Source: Pseudopithomyces maydicus (taxonomy: Eukaryota; Ascomycota; Dothideomycetes; Pleosporales; Didymosphaeriaceae). Taken from it: a stretch of DNA of 64,000 nt. The stretch spans positions 2,666,001-2,730,000 of the forward strand of contig JANTUC010000004.1 in assembly GCA_026873275.1 (NCBI GenBank), written 5' to 3'. The notes beneath the pieces were generated by a model. That model was not told the origin of the DNA and made no database searches. It saw nothing but the letters and a program-made list of their open reading frames with translations. A program made the translations under genes and the position numbers. Shown here one piece after another: positions 22,681-34,394 of this stretch (position 1 is the first letter of the stretch; every line of letters starts with the position of its first letter).

Positions 22681-23962
22681 CGATGGATGCGAATCATAGT
22701 TGGGTGTCATCGAACTACCAGGTACCTGCGGCATAGAAAGAATTGAATTTTGCACCCGAAGTCCAGATAGCCTTACTTTCAGACAAGTAGCACTTCTCCC
22801 GAGAAAAACAATAAGCCTGATATGATTGCGAGAAGATTGATCCTATGCTATTTTCCCAGCTTAATACTTCAACAACAGTAACGTTTTGAGACCTCGGGGT
22901 AAAATATATCACGTGAGCCCTCGAATCTTTTCTGTTATCAGACATAGCCAACTTCTACTAAAAGCACTCAGTGATGCAGACAAAGGCAAGGATTAAAAAA
23001 GAAGTCCTTCTATTGAAGCAAAAAACATACAACAGCGGGGATTCGCTAGTGGTCACCCACCTAACTACTAATCCGCCGGTATCCTGCTTATATATGGCTG
23101 AGCGGACGGGAAGCCTAGTTCTCAAGATCCTATGGTCGTATGTGATATCACATAAAAGGAATTTGTAATATATACAATGAAGATTTGGAAAAAATGGGAA
23201 TAGCACTCAAGGTACAACTGTCACGTGATATCAGTACAGCAGGAAGCCAAGAGTTCGCAACCCTTGGAGAGTCGCTCTGCGGATATGCCTTCTATCGACC
23301 TTACTACTGACTTCAGAAATCACATAGATTTACTCAAAACATTAGAAGAGACGAGAAATCCCAAAACTAGGCCAGAGTAACCAAATTACAAGTCGTAGTC
23401 CAGGAAAATTTCCGAACAGTCTTGTGTAGAAATTGTATTGACATAGCGATTACTAGCACAATGTGCTATCTAAATGAATCGCTGCCGTTCAACAAGCATC
23501 GAAGACGGTCACGAAATTCGAAACCAATGTGATAATGGAAGACGCGGGAACTGCCTAATTCGCATTGACTTGTCATCGATGAAGGGATCGGGGTATCAAT
23601 ATAGTGTAACGAGGAATTTATTGATCTATCGTGACGATTTTCACGGTGACGGCTGCAGCGTGGTTTGGATGATTTGGACCTAATTTTTTAAACGATCGTT
23701 CACTATCGTACTTCGGTACGCAGCTATTACTAAGATTATTTGTTCCATCCTGAATACCATCGCCTGATTACCCTAGGACCAAAGGCCTATCTAAATTATA
23801 TATGATGTGGAAGTGTCCAAAAAGATGTCGAATCAACACGACGACGGCGCAAACTTAGTGTCTTCCTACTAGACAGCGAAGTAATATGGCGTACAAAAAT
23901 TCGTGAGTCAAAACATGATACTCAATATTAGACGACAACGACAAAACATTTCTTCTTTTCCA
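22681..23962. other. AT-rich intergenic region
   Basis: About 1.3 kb lies between the HeLo-pseudokinase stop and the ABC transporter stop. Open frames are short with no conserved motif. The base composition is richer in A/T than the flanking genes. No RNA gene or transposon domain is recognised. Confidence 0.5.
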
Positions 23963-26900
23963 TCAGACAAATACCTCACCCTGGTTCTTCTTCTCGCGTT
24001 TCTTCTCCGCATTCTCACTAAACCACGCACTGATCTGCGCCCAGCCCTGGATGTAAACCCAAGAGCAAGCGTACACAAAGACAAAGTTGAAGATGACGTA
24101 CGCGCTAAAGATGCCGACATCCCTCCAAAAATTGCGCTCGACGACGTTGAAGCTGAGCCCCTGTTGAAGAAATTAGTAACTGGTTGATTATTGGTGGAAC
24201 AGATTGTGACTTACAAATTCATCACCGGTCTTGAACTGGCAAAAGCCGCAGAATCCGTGGGCTAGGGTCTCCACGTAACCCCTGCCACCTGGATATGTGG
24301 CTCGAAGTAAGACTGGCAAGTCTCCATTGGTGGAAGCCGAATGACGGCCAGTTCGTCCCACGAGCATTTGATAGGCACCTCATGGACAACTAAACCAAGC
24401 ATTGCCTCCATTGCGTAGGTGAATGGTGTAACATGATACATCCACTTCCAGAATTTGGGGATGGCGAAGAAGGGCACCGCAATTCCGCAGAAGGAAATAA
24501 CGAACATGAAAAAAAGCGGGATGAAGAATGAAGCCATAGATTCGGAGGGTGAAAATGAAGCGATACCCAGACCGAGCCCCAGGTAGAAGAGCTCAAACAA
24601 AACGATAAGCAACCACATCTTGGCCGGGACATTGTGGCCTCGTGGGAATCCGACCCCAAAGTACCAGCATGCCCAGTACAAGGTTCCGGCGAGGATACGG
24701 TAGGGGACTTCGGCGGTAATAGCTCCGGTTACGAAAGCATACCAGCTATAGATCTTTGCTTTTGCCTCGCGTGACGTGTAGATGTTGCGCGCCTCGAGAA
24801 ATCGGGGCTGGAGCTGCTGCATGAGCGGTGGTGCAATGATAAGAGTCATGAATATAGCGAAGAGCCGGGACTGCATATCGACCAGCGAACCTCCCAGCAT
24901 CCAGAAGCTGAACGTACTAAAGAGGCCGACGAATATATGAAGGATCATGACACCCATAACATACTCTTGACTGCGCCACATGGAACTGAAGGAACGCTGG
25001 ACGACAGTGCTGATTTGAACGTGGAGAGGCATGGCAAACTCGGCCGAGTCGTCTTCCATTTTGGAACCAGCAAATCGGTTTTGGCTAACTATGGCTTCAA
25101 TCTGTTGTGTCAGAGCAGCGTTTTCAGGAGACCGGCTCCAGATCTCGGCCCAGTCGCTGAGCTTCTGGTTGGGATTCCCGGCACCGATCGCTTCGAGCAT
25201 ATACTCAGCGGGATTGGCGTCTGGTGGGCACTTAGGCGCGCCGTTTCTTTCCAGATAGTCAAGTAGAACAGAGCTACCAGGACCGAGATCACCGAAATAC
25301 ACCATACGGCCTCCGCGCTTAAGCAAGAGAAGCGTATCGAAGTATTCGAAGAGAATAGCAGAAGGTTGATGAATCGTGCACAATACTGCCTGGCCAGAAT
25401 CTGCCAGTTTACGTAGTAGTCGGACGATATTAGCCGCGGCTATTGAGTCGAGTCCAGAGGTCGGTTCGTCGAGGAACATAAGAAGCTGCGGCTTGCTTGC
25501 AAGCTCGACCGCAATAGTCAACCTTTTGCGTTGCTCCTGGTTGAGACTGACCCCTCGGGCACCGATCACTGCATCAGCAATATCCCGCATCTCAAGAAGA
25601 TCAATGACTTCCTCGCAAAACTGGTATTTCTCCTGGATTGATACGCTCTGAGGGCGGCGAAGTGTTGCAGAAAATCGTAGGGCTTCCCGCACAGTCTGCT
25701 GTGGTTCATGGACATCCATTTGCTCAGCGAACCCTGTAGAGCGCTGGAAAGAGCTTGGAAGTGGATTTCCGTCCACTTGGAAATCTCCGGTCACAACGCC
25801 AAGACGAATTCGTTGTGCGAGCACGTTCAGAAGGGTAGTCTTTCCGGCACCCGAGGATCCCATAAGCGCGGTGAGCTTGCCAGGTTTTACATATCCCTGG
25901 ATGTTGTGCAGCAGCTGCCTTTTTCCATTCTCATATGGGATAGTGTAATCGACATTCTTCCACGTGAAAGTCGCCTGAGATTTGATACTCGGGGTTGGAG
26001 GAGGACGCATGCTCTCTGCGGCTTCCTTGTTCAGCGACGTTTCGGGATTAGGACCGGGTTCGTCGTCCTCAGAGTAGTCATCGTCGGAAAAGTCGTTCTC
26101 TTCATCATCCACCTGTGGTCTTCTCCGCTTCGGTTTTGGGGCTAGGTTTCGTCTGAAGATCGTGACCGACGCACTTCCTTTACCTGGGCCTCGTAACTCC
26201 ATACCTAGCGCAGTGACGCCCACAAAAAACAGGAAGAATGCTGCGATGATTCCGAAGTTTCGCCAGAGGTGCGACCTCCGAAATCCAAATGAGACTTCCA
26301 AATAGTCTGCGCCGCGAACGAAGGAAGCGCCGGGCACACTGCCCTGCACGGTGCAAGATTGATATTGCGGTTGCACCGATGGCCCTTGAGGGACAAGATT
26401 TCCGCCAACGCAGGCAATGTTCAGGCCATCAAATTCGTTTACCATGAGGGACTCGAAACAGTACTGGATTGGGTTCAACCACCGTAGCCACGAGAACCAG
26501 TCCTTCATCTTTTTGGGGGAAGGATGAAGTCCGTATAGATAACAAGAGCTTGCATACCCAAGCCTGTAAGCCTTGTTGCCGCGTCCAGAGAAGGTGCCGT
26601 TGCTCCGATAGCCCGGAATGCCGCGTAAACAGTCATTGTAAGCAGGTACAGAAACAAATTAGCGACGAGGAAGTGCGATGCTGTCCGTTGAAGTCCTGAC
26701 ATGAAGTACACTATCAAGTTGAAGATTGTGACTTGAATGAATAGTAAGGGAACATCGAGGAGGGTTTGGGCAAGCGCGTAGGCTGAGGGCCGGTAGAACG
26801 AAAAACTCTTGTGTTTAATCAGAAGGGGACGGGCCTCAAATGAAGCTACAATACTATGTTAGCCGCAGCAAACCATAATCAAGGGATGAAGGGCATCTTA

Positions 26901-28928
26901 CGAGTCAGTTCAGCTAGAGCGAGGAGGGCATTGAAAAGCAGCATAAAGAAGAGCACCCCTCCACGTAAGAATATGCCGTCAGATGTTTTCGGCATATCAA
27001 AGAACAGTGAACCGATAATGACAGCTTCAAACAGGACACCGCCCCATTTTGCAGCTGGATTAAAGTTAGCAAAATTCCCGGAAGTTGCTGGAGATTAGAC
27101 TTACTGAGAGTTTGGGGGTCACCCTTCAAAACCAACGCCTGCCGATGCGCTAGAATCACGACCTGTTTCCAATAAGGCAGTGCATAGTTTTTGGTTTCCG
27201 TAGCACTCGACTGGGCGTTCATCCTCTTTTCCATCATGCCATACAACTTTGCTTCAAAATACGCAATATCCATATGATTGTATTGCCGCTGTTCGCTTGC
27301 TCGGTAAGCCATGGCAAAATCTCGAGGACTTCGTGGTATCCACTGCTCGAACCCTGGACGTATCCTCCGCTGGTGTTCGCTTGATACCGATGTCAAGAAG
27401 TCTGCACTTGTTGACCGTGCGGGCATCTCGAACCCCAGATCTTTGAAGTACTGCACAGCAGACTTCGTGGGACCATAGTAACAACACTCGCCACCATCGA
27501 TAAGCAAGACTTTATCGAAATAGTCCCACATGTCCTCACTCGCTTGGTATAGGCCCACGGCGGTGGCAATGCGTGCGGTGGTTGTCATCGAACGTAGAAT
27601 TCGGATATATTCCAATGCAGCACTTGAGTCAAGGCCCCGAGTAGGATCGTCCCAGCACTGGACGGAGGCCTTTGTGACCAAAGCCTCAGCAATAGAAACT
27701 CGCCTCTTCTCTCCACCAGACACCCCCTCGTGAATTCGTTTCCGACAATGGTGTCCACGGTGTGTTCAATCCAGAAAATCTTGGTTGCCATCTGGAAGAA
27801 GTCGCTCACATAGTCGTCTCGAGATTCACCGTCCTTTCTGGAGTGGCTTGCCGGTGTGCGAGACTTGAGCGCGAACTTCAGCGTATCCTTGACTTTGAGT
27901 GTGGAATAGTGAAGGTCTGCTTCTGGAGTGTAAAGAGTTTCGCTGCGAAACTTTTCACCCATCAGCTCTGCGCTCTCCCCGCCGTATGTGACTTTGCCCT
28001 CAACCTTCTCAAATCCTCCCCGCTGGTTCGCAAGTAGTTTTAGAAAGGATGAAACACCTGACCCTGGCCTGCCAAGCACGAGAAGCATCTCCCCCGGTTG
28101 GATACAACCGGTGAATTTATTCAGAATGGTCTTGGTTCGCAGTTTCGCCTCCCCATCCCTGCTGAGAAGGTCTCCGAGATAGCGAGGCAAGCTGAGGAAA
28201 ACGTCACCAACTGTTGATTGTACCGAGTTTCCCAGCGCCTGGCCCTTGACGGTGACGTTTTTGAACACTACACCAAGGTGTCTTGTTCTCTCTTCTTCTG
28301 ATCGCTTTTGCCTGGTACGACCAAAAATCCGATCCATACGTTTATCGAGCTCCTTCACATTGATGTCCTTCTCACTGGTCGACGGTTTCCCATCGTTGAG
28401 GTTGCTGAATTTTCGTTGGTCCATCGAAAGTAGTTGCGCCATATCGTCTTCTGTAGCTCTCCGACTGATAGAAGGCGCAAAACGTGAACCAAAAGACATT
28501 CTAGAGGTGGGGTTGAAGGTTGATGCGGTCATTCGCCTCGAATAGGATATCCATTTCGGCCTTTGATCGGAAGGTGCTGTTGTCGAGGCTGGACGGTCGC
28601 CGCGAGGTGACTTGGCGCTGGATGAGAAGACACTGAGCCTGCTCTTCCTTCGTGATGCCACCGGTTCATCTCCATTCATCTCTTGCTGACTCTCTGCCGG
28701 TGCTTTGGCTTTAGATGAGTGAAAGCTACTCCTCCCACTTCGTGAGGACACCGTTTCCTCTCTATTCGTCACTTGCAGACTCTCTACTGTTGTTTTGGTT
28801 TTAGATGAGAGAAAGCTACTCCTACTTCGTGAGGACGCCGTTTCCACTTCATTCGTCCCTGGAATACGAGGAAGCTCAAAGTCGTAGGGCATCGCAGCAC
28901 TCGGTGTTCTGGAATCTTCGGGACCCAT
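23963..28928 (-). CDS. PDR-type (ABCG) full-size ABC transporter, with three apparent frame breaks
   Basis: Four exons on the minus strand: 28928-27105, 27054-26902, 26845-24215 and 24160-23963. They would encode about 1602 residues after three single-base corrections. Order: Ser-rich N-terminus; first nucleotide-binding domain with Walker A GRPGSGVSS and signature VSGGEKRR; first TM block; second domain with GSSGAGKTT, the variant signature SLNQEQRKR and LMFLDEPTSGLDS; second TM block; a C-terminus ending KKNQGEVFV. This reverse NBD-TMD layout defines PDR pumps, which export drugs and lipophilic metabolites at the plasma membrane. Frame is lost at a C5 run (27723-27727, inside the first signature), at G5/T5 (26510-26519) and at C4 (24279-24282). 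One added base at each makes all exon phases agree, so it is probably an intact gene in flawed sequence. Confidence 0.88.
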
Positions 28929-29458
28929 GTTGGAGGAAACTTGAAAGGTTCAGATATATTAAGTAAATACCACTTTAAGAATCCCGGCTTCAAAAGAGGT
29001 GGTATATAATTAGGCTGGCGCGAGGGCCTGGAAAATTATAGTATAGCCCCAAGAACGCCTGCGTCGAAAGAGTTGAAATGATTAGGGTGGGAAATGAATA
29101 AAGTTGTGGAGTTGCAAGCGCCAGGTGTTGATAATAATATCAACAGTGGTGTCTGTTTCATCTTCTATATAGCGCGAAGTCTCTTCTGCGTGCAAAGGTC
29201 GCGCTCCAGTCACTGCATCGCGCTGCTGTTGCTCGTGTGATGGATTAGCGCCGATGCTAGATGTCTGAGGTTGGGTTGTGAGGTTGATGAAACTTGCGAA
29301 ACAGATATGGTTTGCTCTGATACACGGCAGCATCTCAATTTTCTGGGGTTCCTTGCAATACCCCATTGTACTCCACACAATTACCGTGAGAAATCACTGC
29401 AAAACACTACAATGAACCCCCCCAGATGGCCGGCATATGGGTCACTGAGCTCGGTGCG

Positions 29459-29515
29459 GCTGTCGATGCGGCTGTCGATGCAGCTGTCGATGCGGCTGTC
29501 GATGCGGCTGCACAT
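29459..29515. repeat. 12-bp tandem repeat, unit CTGTCGATGCGG
   Basis: Nearly five copies of CTGTCGATG[CA][GA]G run head to tail. On the minus strand they would read as repeated Ala-Ala-Ser-Thr. Unit copies are almost identical, suggesting recent expansion. Confidence 0.85.
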
Positions 29516-30214
29516 GTTCCTCGTACAGGTCTGGCCCGTTCCACGATTTCACCAACGTGATGACCAAGGCTGTTGTTCCTTGGACCCAGAAGATTCGCTG
29601 GCTGCAAGCACATGCTTGTCGCATGACTATCCGGCGTTGTCGTTCCCGTGATTTATCAAAAGGGCCCATTTCCAACGTTTCCCTTGTGCAAATCCAAACA
29701 ATCCGTTTCGGTCACAGCTCTTGGAAACGAAAATGGACCGCTCAGTGATTGAGTTGTGTTTCTCACCTTCGACCCTGTATCTTGCATTCTCATTACATAT
29801 GGCGATGAATTTCCTCATTTGGCGTGGTCTCGAACATTTGTTCGACATAACGTGTCCGACTGACTCTCGTATCCATGATGGCGAAGAACGGTAGCGGGAG
29901 TTCCCGGCGCACTAGCTCGTCGAGCTGATACCGATCATGTGGCCCAAAAGCGCCGAACAGCACCGTTCATCGCGGGTCCAGATAATAAACCATCCAAACT
30001 CAAATCTTGGTTGCTCACCCTTCTAAATCTCAATTAGACTAGCGTTCGCAGAGGGCTGCATTAACGCGCACGCGATTCTGAAATTCGGTGTTTCACGCAC
30101 AAATAGACTGTTTTCGAATGTTGTCGAATGTGATCCCATTGTCACGTGCTTGTCGTAAATCCATAGATCAGAGGGGCAACATTTGCGCACGGTGGAGAGG
30201 TCCTGCCAGAGGTG

Positions 30215-30252
30215 GCGCCAGAGGTGGTGGAGGTGGTGGTGGAGGTGGTGGA
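30215..30252. repeat. (GGTGGTGGA)n-like minisatellite
   Basis: About 38 bases of GGTGGTGGAGGTGGTGG repeats are seen directly. The plus strand is very G-rich with closely spaced GG pairs. Confidence 0.8.
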
Positions 30253-31102
30253 TTACAGTGTATGTGACAAGCCTCAAGACGCTAGCCCTATCTAGACTAA
30301 CTCTAAACAGAATAGATCTAGCCTCAGTGAGAGCTAGCGCAACTCGTACGCCAAATCAGAACTTCGACCCGAAAATGACCTCAGCATCTCTACTAAAAAT
30401 CATGTCCAGGTGCGACTTTCAAAAACAGTCTATTTGTATATAAAAAGCTGCTTCTGTTTGGTCAGCCCATACCCCCTGCAGCCGCTAGCCTGATCAAGCT
30501 TTTTGAAGGTCAGGCAGATTATTACCGATATCCCCACCCATTCACCACGTGGGCAGCCTAATAGATACGGACAAAGGGGGAATCACAAAGAGCGGTGTAG
30601 GTAATAGAGTGGGAGAGTTCGTACTATCTTACATAGCATCGGAAGCAGATCTCTAATGCCAAGAGTCACATGACGGCAGCTCAGCTGGAGTGGACATGAC
30701 ACTACGACTCGCATAGTTAACGCCATCCAAAACCAGTGGACCCAACATGATACATCGCAGCGCATGAGCCACCAAAGTAGTCACATATTGTACATATGCA
30801 TCACTATTATTCATCGTTTGTTTTCGAGCGGTGAGTTAGCTGGTTACTGGTTATGTAGGTATCAACAATGAGAAGATGACGATGCACCTCATTCCGACTT
30901 AATAATATTCTGCAGTTGTTATGTGCAGTACTGGTGATTGATTCCATTACGTATCAATTGATCTGAGTCATTATGATCACACTTTGATATATGCGGTAAC
31001 ACTGAATGCAATATTAAAAAAAAAAAAAGTCTCTCATTCGATTACTACATGTATGGATTACCGCTTGCTCTCCTCATCTGTATGTGTGCACCCTGAAGAG
31101 AG

Positions 31103-31897
31103 CTAATCTAGGTCCTTCTCAATAGCCACCAACGTGTACCAGATATTCACAACGCTCTGAATCCCGAAAACAATAGCCGTCAACCAGAACGTCAATGCCC
31201 CATTCCACGCAAACGGCCCGTGCTTTACACAGTGCATTGCTATGCCAGACCCCAATAGAATCGGAGATACGAGATTGACCCATCCGACGAGCGCAGGATA
31301 CAACGGCTTGGCCCTCCTGTCCATGAACACCGCAAATGCGAAAGCCCAGTTTTGCACAATGAATGGAGCAAAGGGCATGAATGTCATCATCCAGCTCAGA
31401 TCGTTCAGTGCTTGAGTGATCTCTGCTGGTCGCTCCAGCCGATAAGCCGTCGTTGCGAAGAAGATGGCAGGTACCGAGAAAGTAATACAGGCCCAGGCTC
31501 CAGAGACCTCTTGTGCCGAGATGAGGGTGTGGCCCACACCGGGAATGCGCTTCATCTGCTGGGACATGGCCGAAACGAAGGAACCGTAGAAGGCGCCAGA
31601 GAGGACGAAGAATGATGCTCCGACTTTGTAGCCTACATTATGCTTGTGGTAATGTGCTACAACTTGCTCTGCATCGAGCGATGGTGCTGCGGGTGGGAAG
31701 TTGCCCGAGGCGATGAAAAATATAAAGGAGAACGAGGTGAAGAGAAGACCGCTGTAAGCGCAAGCGCGATCGATGAGCTTGTTGGTAAGGCGGTACTTGG
31801 GCGACTGGGATGTAGCGTCGTTGCCAATGGTCGAACCAGAGGGCGAAGCATCGCTCGACTGGGTGATGGAAGGGCGCTTTTTCTCAAGGAGCCACAT
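31103..31897 (-). CDS. Multi-pass integral membrane protein of the terpene cluster
   Basis: One exon of 264 codons. After a hydrophilic Ser-rich N-terminus (about 45 residues) there are about six hydrophobic helices, for example CAYSGLLFTSFSFIFFIASG, GASFFVLSGAFYGSFVSAM, ACITFSVPAIFFATTAY, PALVGWVNLVSPILLGSGIA and LTFWLTAIVFGIQSVVNIWY. I recognise no catalytic motif, and it is too small for a typical transporter. It is divergent from the P450 gene (682 bases between starts) and lies 4 kb from the terpene cyclase, suggesting participation in the same pathway. It could be a membrane-bound enzyme or a scaffold. No function is assigned. Confidence 0.8.
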   Translation of the reverse strand: MWLLEKKRPSITQSSDASPSGSTIGNDATSQSPKYRLTNKLIDRACAYSGLLFTSFSFIFFIASGNFPPAAPSLDAEQVVAHYHKHNVGYKVGASFFVLSGAFYGSFVSAMSQQMKRIPGVGHTLISAQEVSGAWACITFSVPAIFFATTAYRLERPAEITQALNDLSWMMTFMPFAPFIVQNWAFAFAVFMDRRAKPLYPALVGWVNLVSPILLGSGIAMHCVKHGPFAWNGALTFWLTAIVFGIQSVVNIWYTLVAIEKDLD

Positions 31898-32579
31898 TTT
31901 TGTGTGAAATGATGAACAGATTGATGAGAGAAACTGAATGGAGATCTGATGAGCGACATTTAATAGAAAATCGCCGCCTTATAAACCATTCAAAAGGGAT
32001 CAGCACTACGAGTCGTCTAGTTCTCAGGATGCACTACGCCCAGTCAGTCGGTCAGGCGGAGGAGCTCTCTCACCTCACTAGCCTGGGATCTCTTCTAGGC
32101 ACGTTCGGAGTCCCCACACAACCCCAACATGATACGGAAACGAAACAAAACTCGCTGAGAAAATTCCCGAAACATTTAATTCGTCTTGGTGGAGTGCCAG
32201 AATCCATACTGGAGAAACACAGAATAAACAATACAACCTCAATCAAATGTCATGCTCACGAGAAACACGGGATTGCCAAGCAGAAAAAGAAAAGCCACCC
32301 AGTTTTCTCTAGCGGGATTGATCATTCCGAGCACATGAGTAATGCGCTTAGTGGAGTTGTGTTCTAGGCGCGATGTTTCACTACTAAACGTTCCGGGTAA
32401 CTTGCCCCAAATCGTGTTATAGAATTGCCGAAGACTTCAAACAATCGCAGACACGTGCTTAATGATCTCTTTCGAGATCGCGTCAAAGTGTAGAGAAAAG
32501 ATGCGGTGAGAATAGTACTAAATGATTAAAAGACCTTGACCAGCCTTTCGAAGGAAAAGTTCAATCAACACTATTTGCG
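31898..32579. promoter_or_regulatory. Divergent promoter region of the membrane protein and P450 genes
   Basis: This 682-base region separates two divergent cluster genes. It contains a CACGTG core (ACACGTGC near 32452), the same core as repeated upstream of the terpene cyclase, and a copy of the dispersed AAAAGGGATCAGCACTACG sequence near 31989. The last 150 bases are C/T-rich. Confidence 0.4.
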
Positions 32580-34394
32580 ATGTATCTACAGACTTGCCTC
32601 GCCCTCTCTGCTGCAGAGCTCTTCACTCTTATGCTCATGCATGGAGCTCTATCTATATCTGATATCTTTTTCTCTTTTGCCATCTTATTCTCTCTTCAGT
32701 ATCTTACCATAAATCTTTACTACATCTGCATCTATCCATTCTTTGTTTCCCCCTGCGCCACATCCCAGGACCAAAAGATCACCATCCTCTCATTGGTCAA
32801 ACCCTCAACCAATACCGCGCAAACGGGCCATACGAGTTGTATCTCGCATGGAGTCAGAAGTGGCCAACTGCACCCTTCATTCGTTACATTTCCTTTGGAA
32901 ATACCGAGACACTTCTGGTCAACAGCTTGAAAGCACACCAGGAAGTTCTATCTACGCAATGCTACTCTTTTGTAAAACCTCCCTTCTTCGCTCGCATCGT
33001 GGGCGAGGTGACCGGAATGGGCCTGGTTTTTGCAGAGGGTGATGAACATAAAAAGCAAAGAAAATTGCTGAACGGTACGATCTCTTCTTTGTAAGGTTTT
33101 TCTGGCTCGTTGCTAATTCCTTCGAGGCATTTTTTCAATCCCCAACATGAAGAAACTTTTGCCGGTTATCCAGTCACATGGCAAAGTACTCACAAAGACC
33201 ATCGACGCGCAAATCGGCTCCAAGGATGTCGCGGTAGTTGAGGGTAAGTGCATAGCTTCCTGAACGTATACGAGTACCTACAACATTGAACAGTTGTATC
33301 TGTGTTCTCGAAAGCAACGCTCGACATCATTGGCCTCATTACCTTGGGCAAAGAGCTCGATACCCTTGGCTCAAAGCCATCATTCCAAGAATGCTACGAT
33401 CTTATCTTCAACCAATCGCCACTCTCTGGCCTTCTCACCGCGGTCAACACCTATATTCCACTGCGAAGCTGGCTTCCGCTTGAGGCGAACAGATCCTTCG
33501 TCAGGGCGAATGATGTGGTCAAACGCATCCTACGTGAGCAGATTCGCGACCGGCAATACGAGATGGCCACCAGAAAGAAGGCACCGGCGAATTCCTCGCT
33601 ACCAATCAGCCGCGATGTTCTTACCTACTTGCTTGAAGCGCAATCGGCTAAAGCCCAGTGGTCCGAAGAAGACCTCTTAGGATATGCATGTCTTCACTTC
33701 ATCACTTATTCCTTCAATGCTAACAATTCCCAGCTCTTGAACTTCATGTCCGCAGGCCATGAGACTTCGGCTACCACTCTCACTTGGGCGGTTCACGTCC
33801 TATCCACTCACCCTGCCATCCAGAAAAGGCTTCGTGATGAAATCATGACCCTCCCCGCAGGCGCTGACCCCGATTTCGCCGAGATCGAAGGGCTTCGCTA
33901 TCTCAACAACTTCTGCCGCGAAGTTCTACGTGTCTATGCCCCTGGTACGTCTCTCCCTCGCTCCTTCCGCGGAGCAAACTGCCGCGGAGTAAACTGACGC
34001 GATGTTCACAGCTGTCATGATCTGGCGCCAAGCAGCTAAGCCCGTGTACATCGAAAACGTCTACATTCCCGCGGGCACCAACGTTATCGTCTCGCCCCAA
34101 GTACCTCAGTCCCACCCCCACATCTGGGGAGACTCCGCGGAGAAGTTCGAACCAGACCGCTGGGACTCCCTCTCGCCCGAATCAGCTTCTCCCTACGCTT
34201 CTCAGGCTTTCAGCAGCGGGCCTAGGGTGTGCATTGGCAAGATGCTGGCCATGCTTGAGTTCAAGGCTATTCTGTTGGATATTGTGAGGAAGTACTCATT
34301 TGAGCCAACTGGAGAAAAATTGGTGTTGGAGAACTACCTGACATTGAGGCCGAGGGGCGGCTTGAGGGTGAAGTTCAGGCCCATCAAAGCGTGA
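32580..34394 (+). CDS. Cytochrome P450 monooxygenase
   Basis: Five exons, 32580-33074, 33127-33243, 33294-33685, 33734-33944 and 34012-34394, give about 532 residues after one base correction. An N-terminal membrane anchor precedes a hinge RHIPGPK. The I-helix motif is AGHETSAT, the K-helix is EVLR (ExxR), and the heme loop is FSSGPRVCIG with the thiolate cysteine. The anchor and hinge are in different frames, separated by a C5 run (32749-32753) where one more C gives continuity. Exons 3 and 4 flank a 48-nt intron with a GC-AG boundary (GCATGT...CCCAG, branch site GCTAAC). It has no in-frame stop, so an unspliced product would carry 16 extra residues just before the I-helix. A role in oxidising the product of the nearby terpene cyclase is inferred from position. 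Confidence 0.93.
33686..33733 (+). other. 48-nt GC-AG intron without in-frame stop
   Basis: The donor is GCATGT, the branch site is GCTAAC and the acceptor is CCCAG. Removal joins LLGY to LLNFMSAGHET, matching the usual P450 'G-H-x-x-x-FMSAGHET' pattern; retention inserts 16 residues but keeps the frame. Confidence 0.7.

Larger units (their letters stand above)
28929..31102. other. Intergenic region with tandem repeats
   Basis: About 2.2 kb hold the ABC transporter promoter and then sequence without a recognisable gene. Two short tandem repeats (29459-29515 and 30215-30252) are present. Open frames through these repeats are repetitive Ala/Ser/Thr and are not judged real. Confidence 0.5.

Noticed and set aside
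23963..28928. Annotating the ABC transporter as a pseudogene
   Set aside because: Its breaks have the same G/C-run signature as those in essential genes, and all phases agree after single-base repair.
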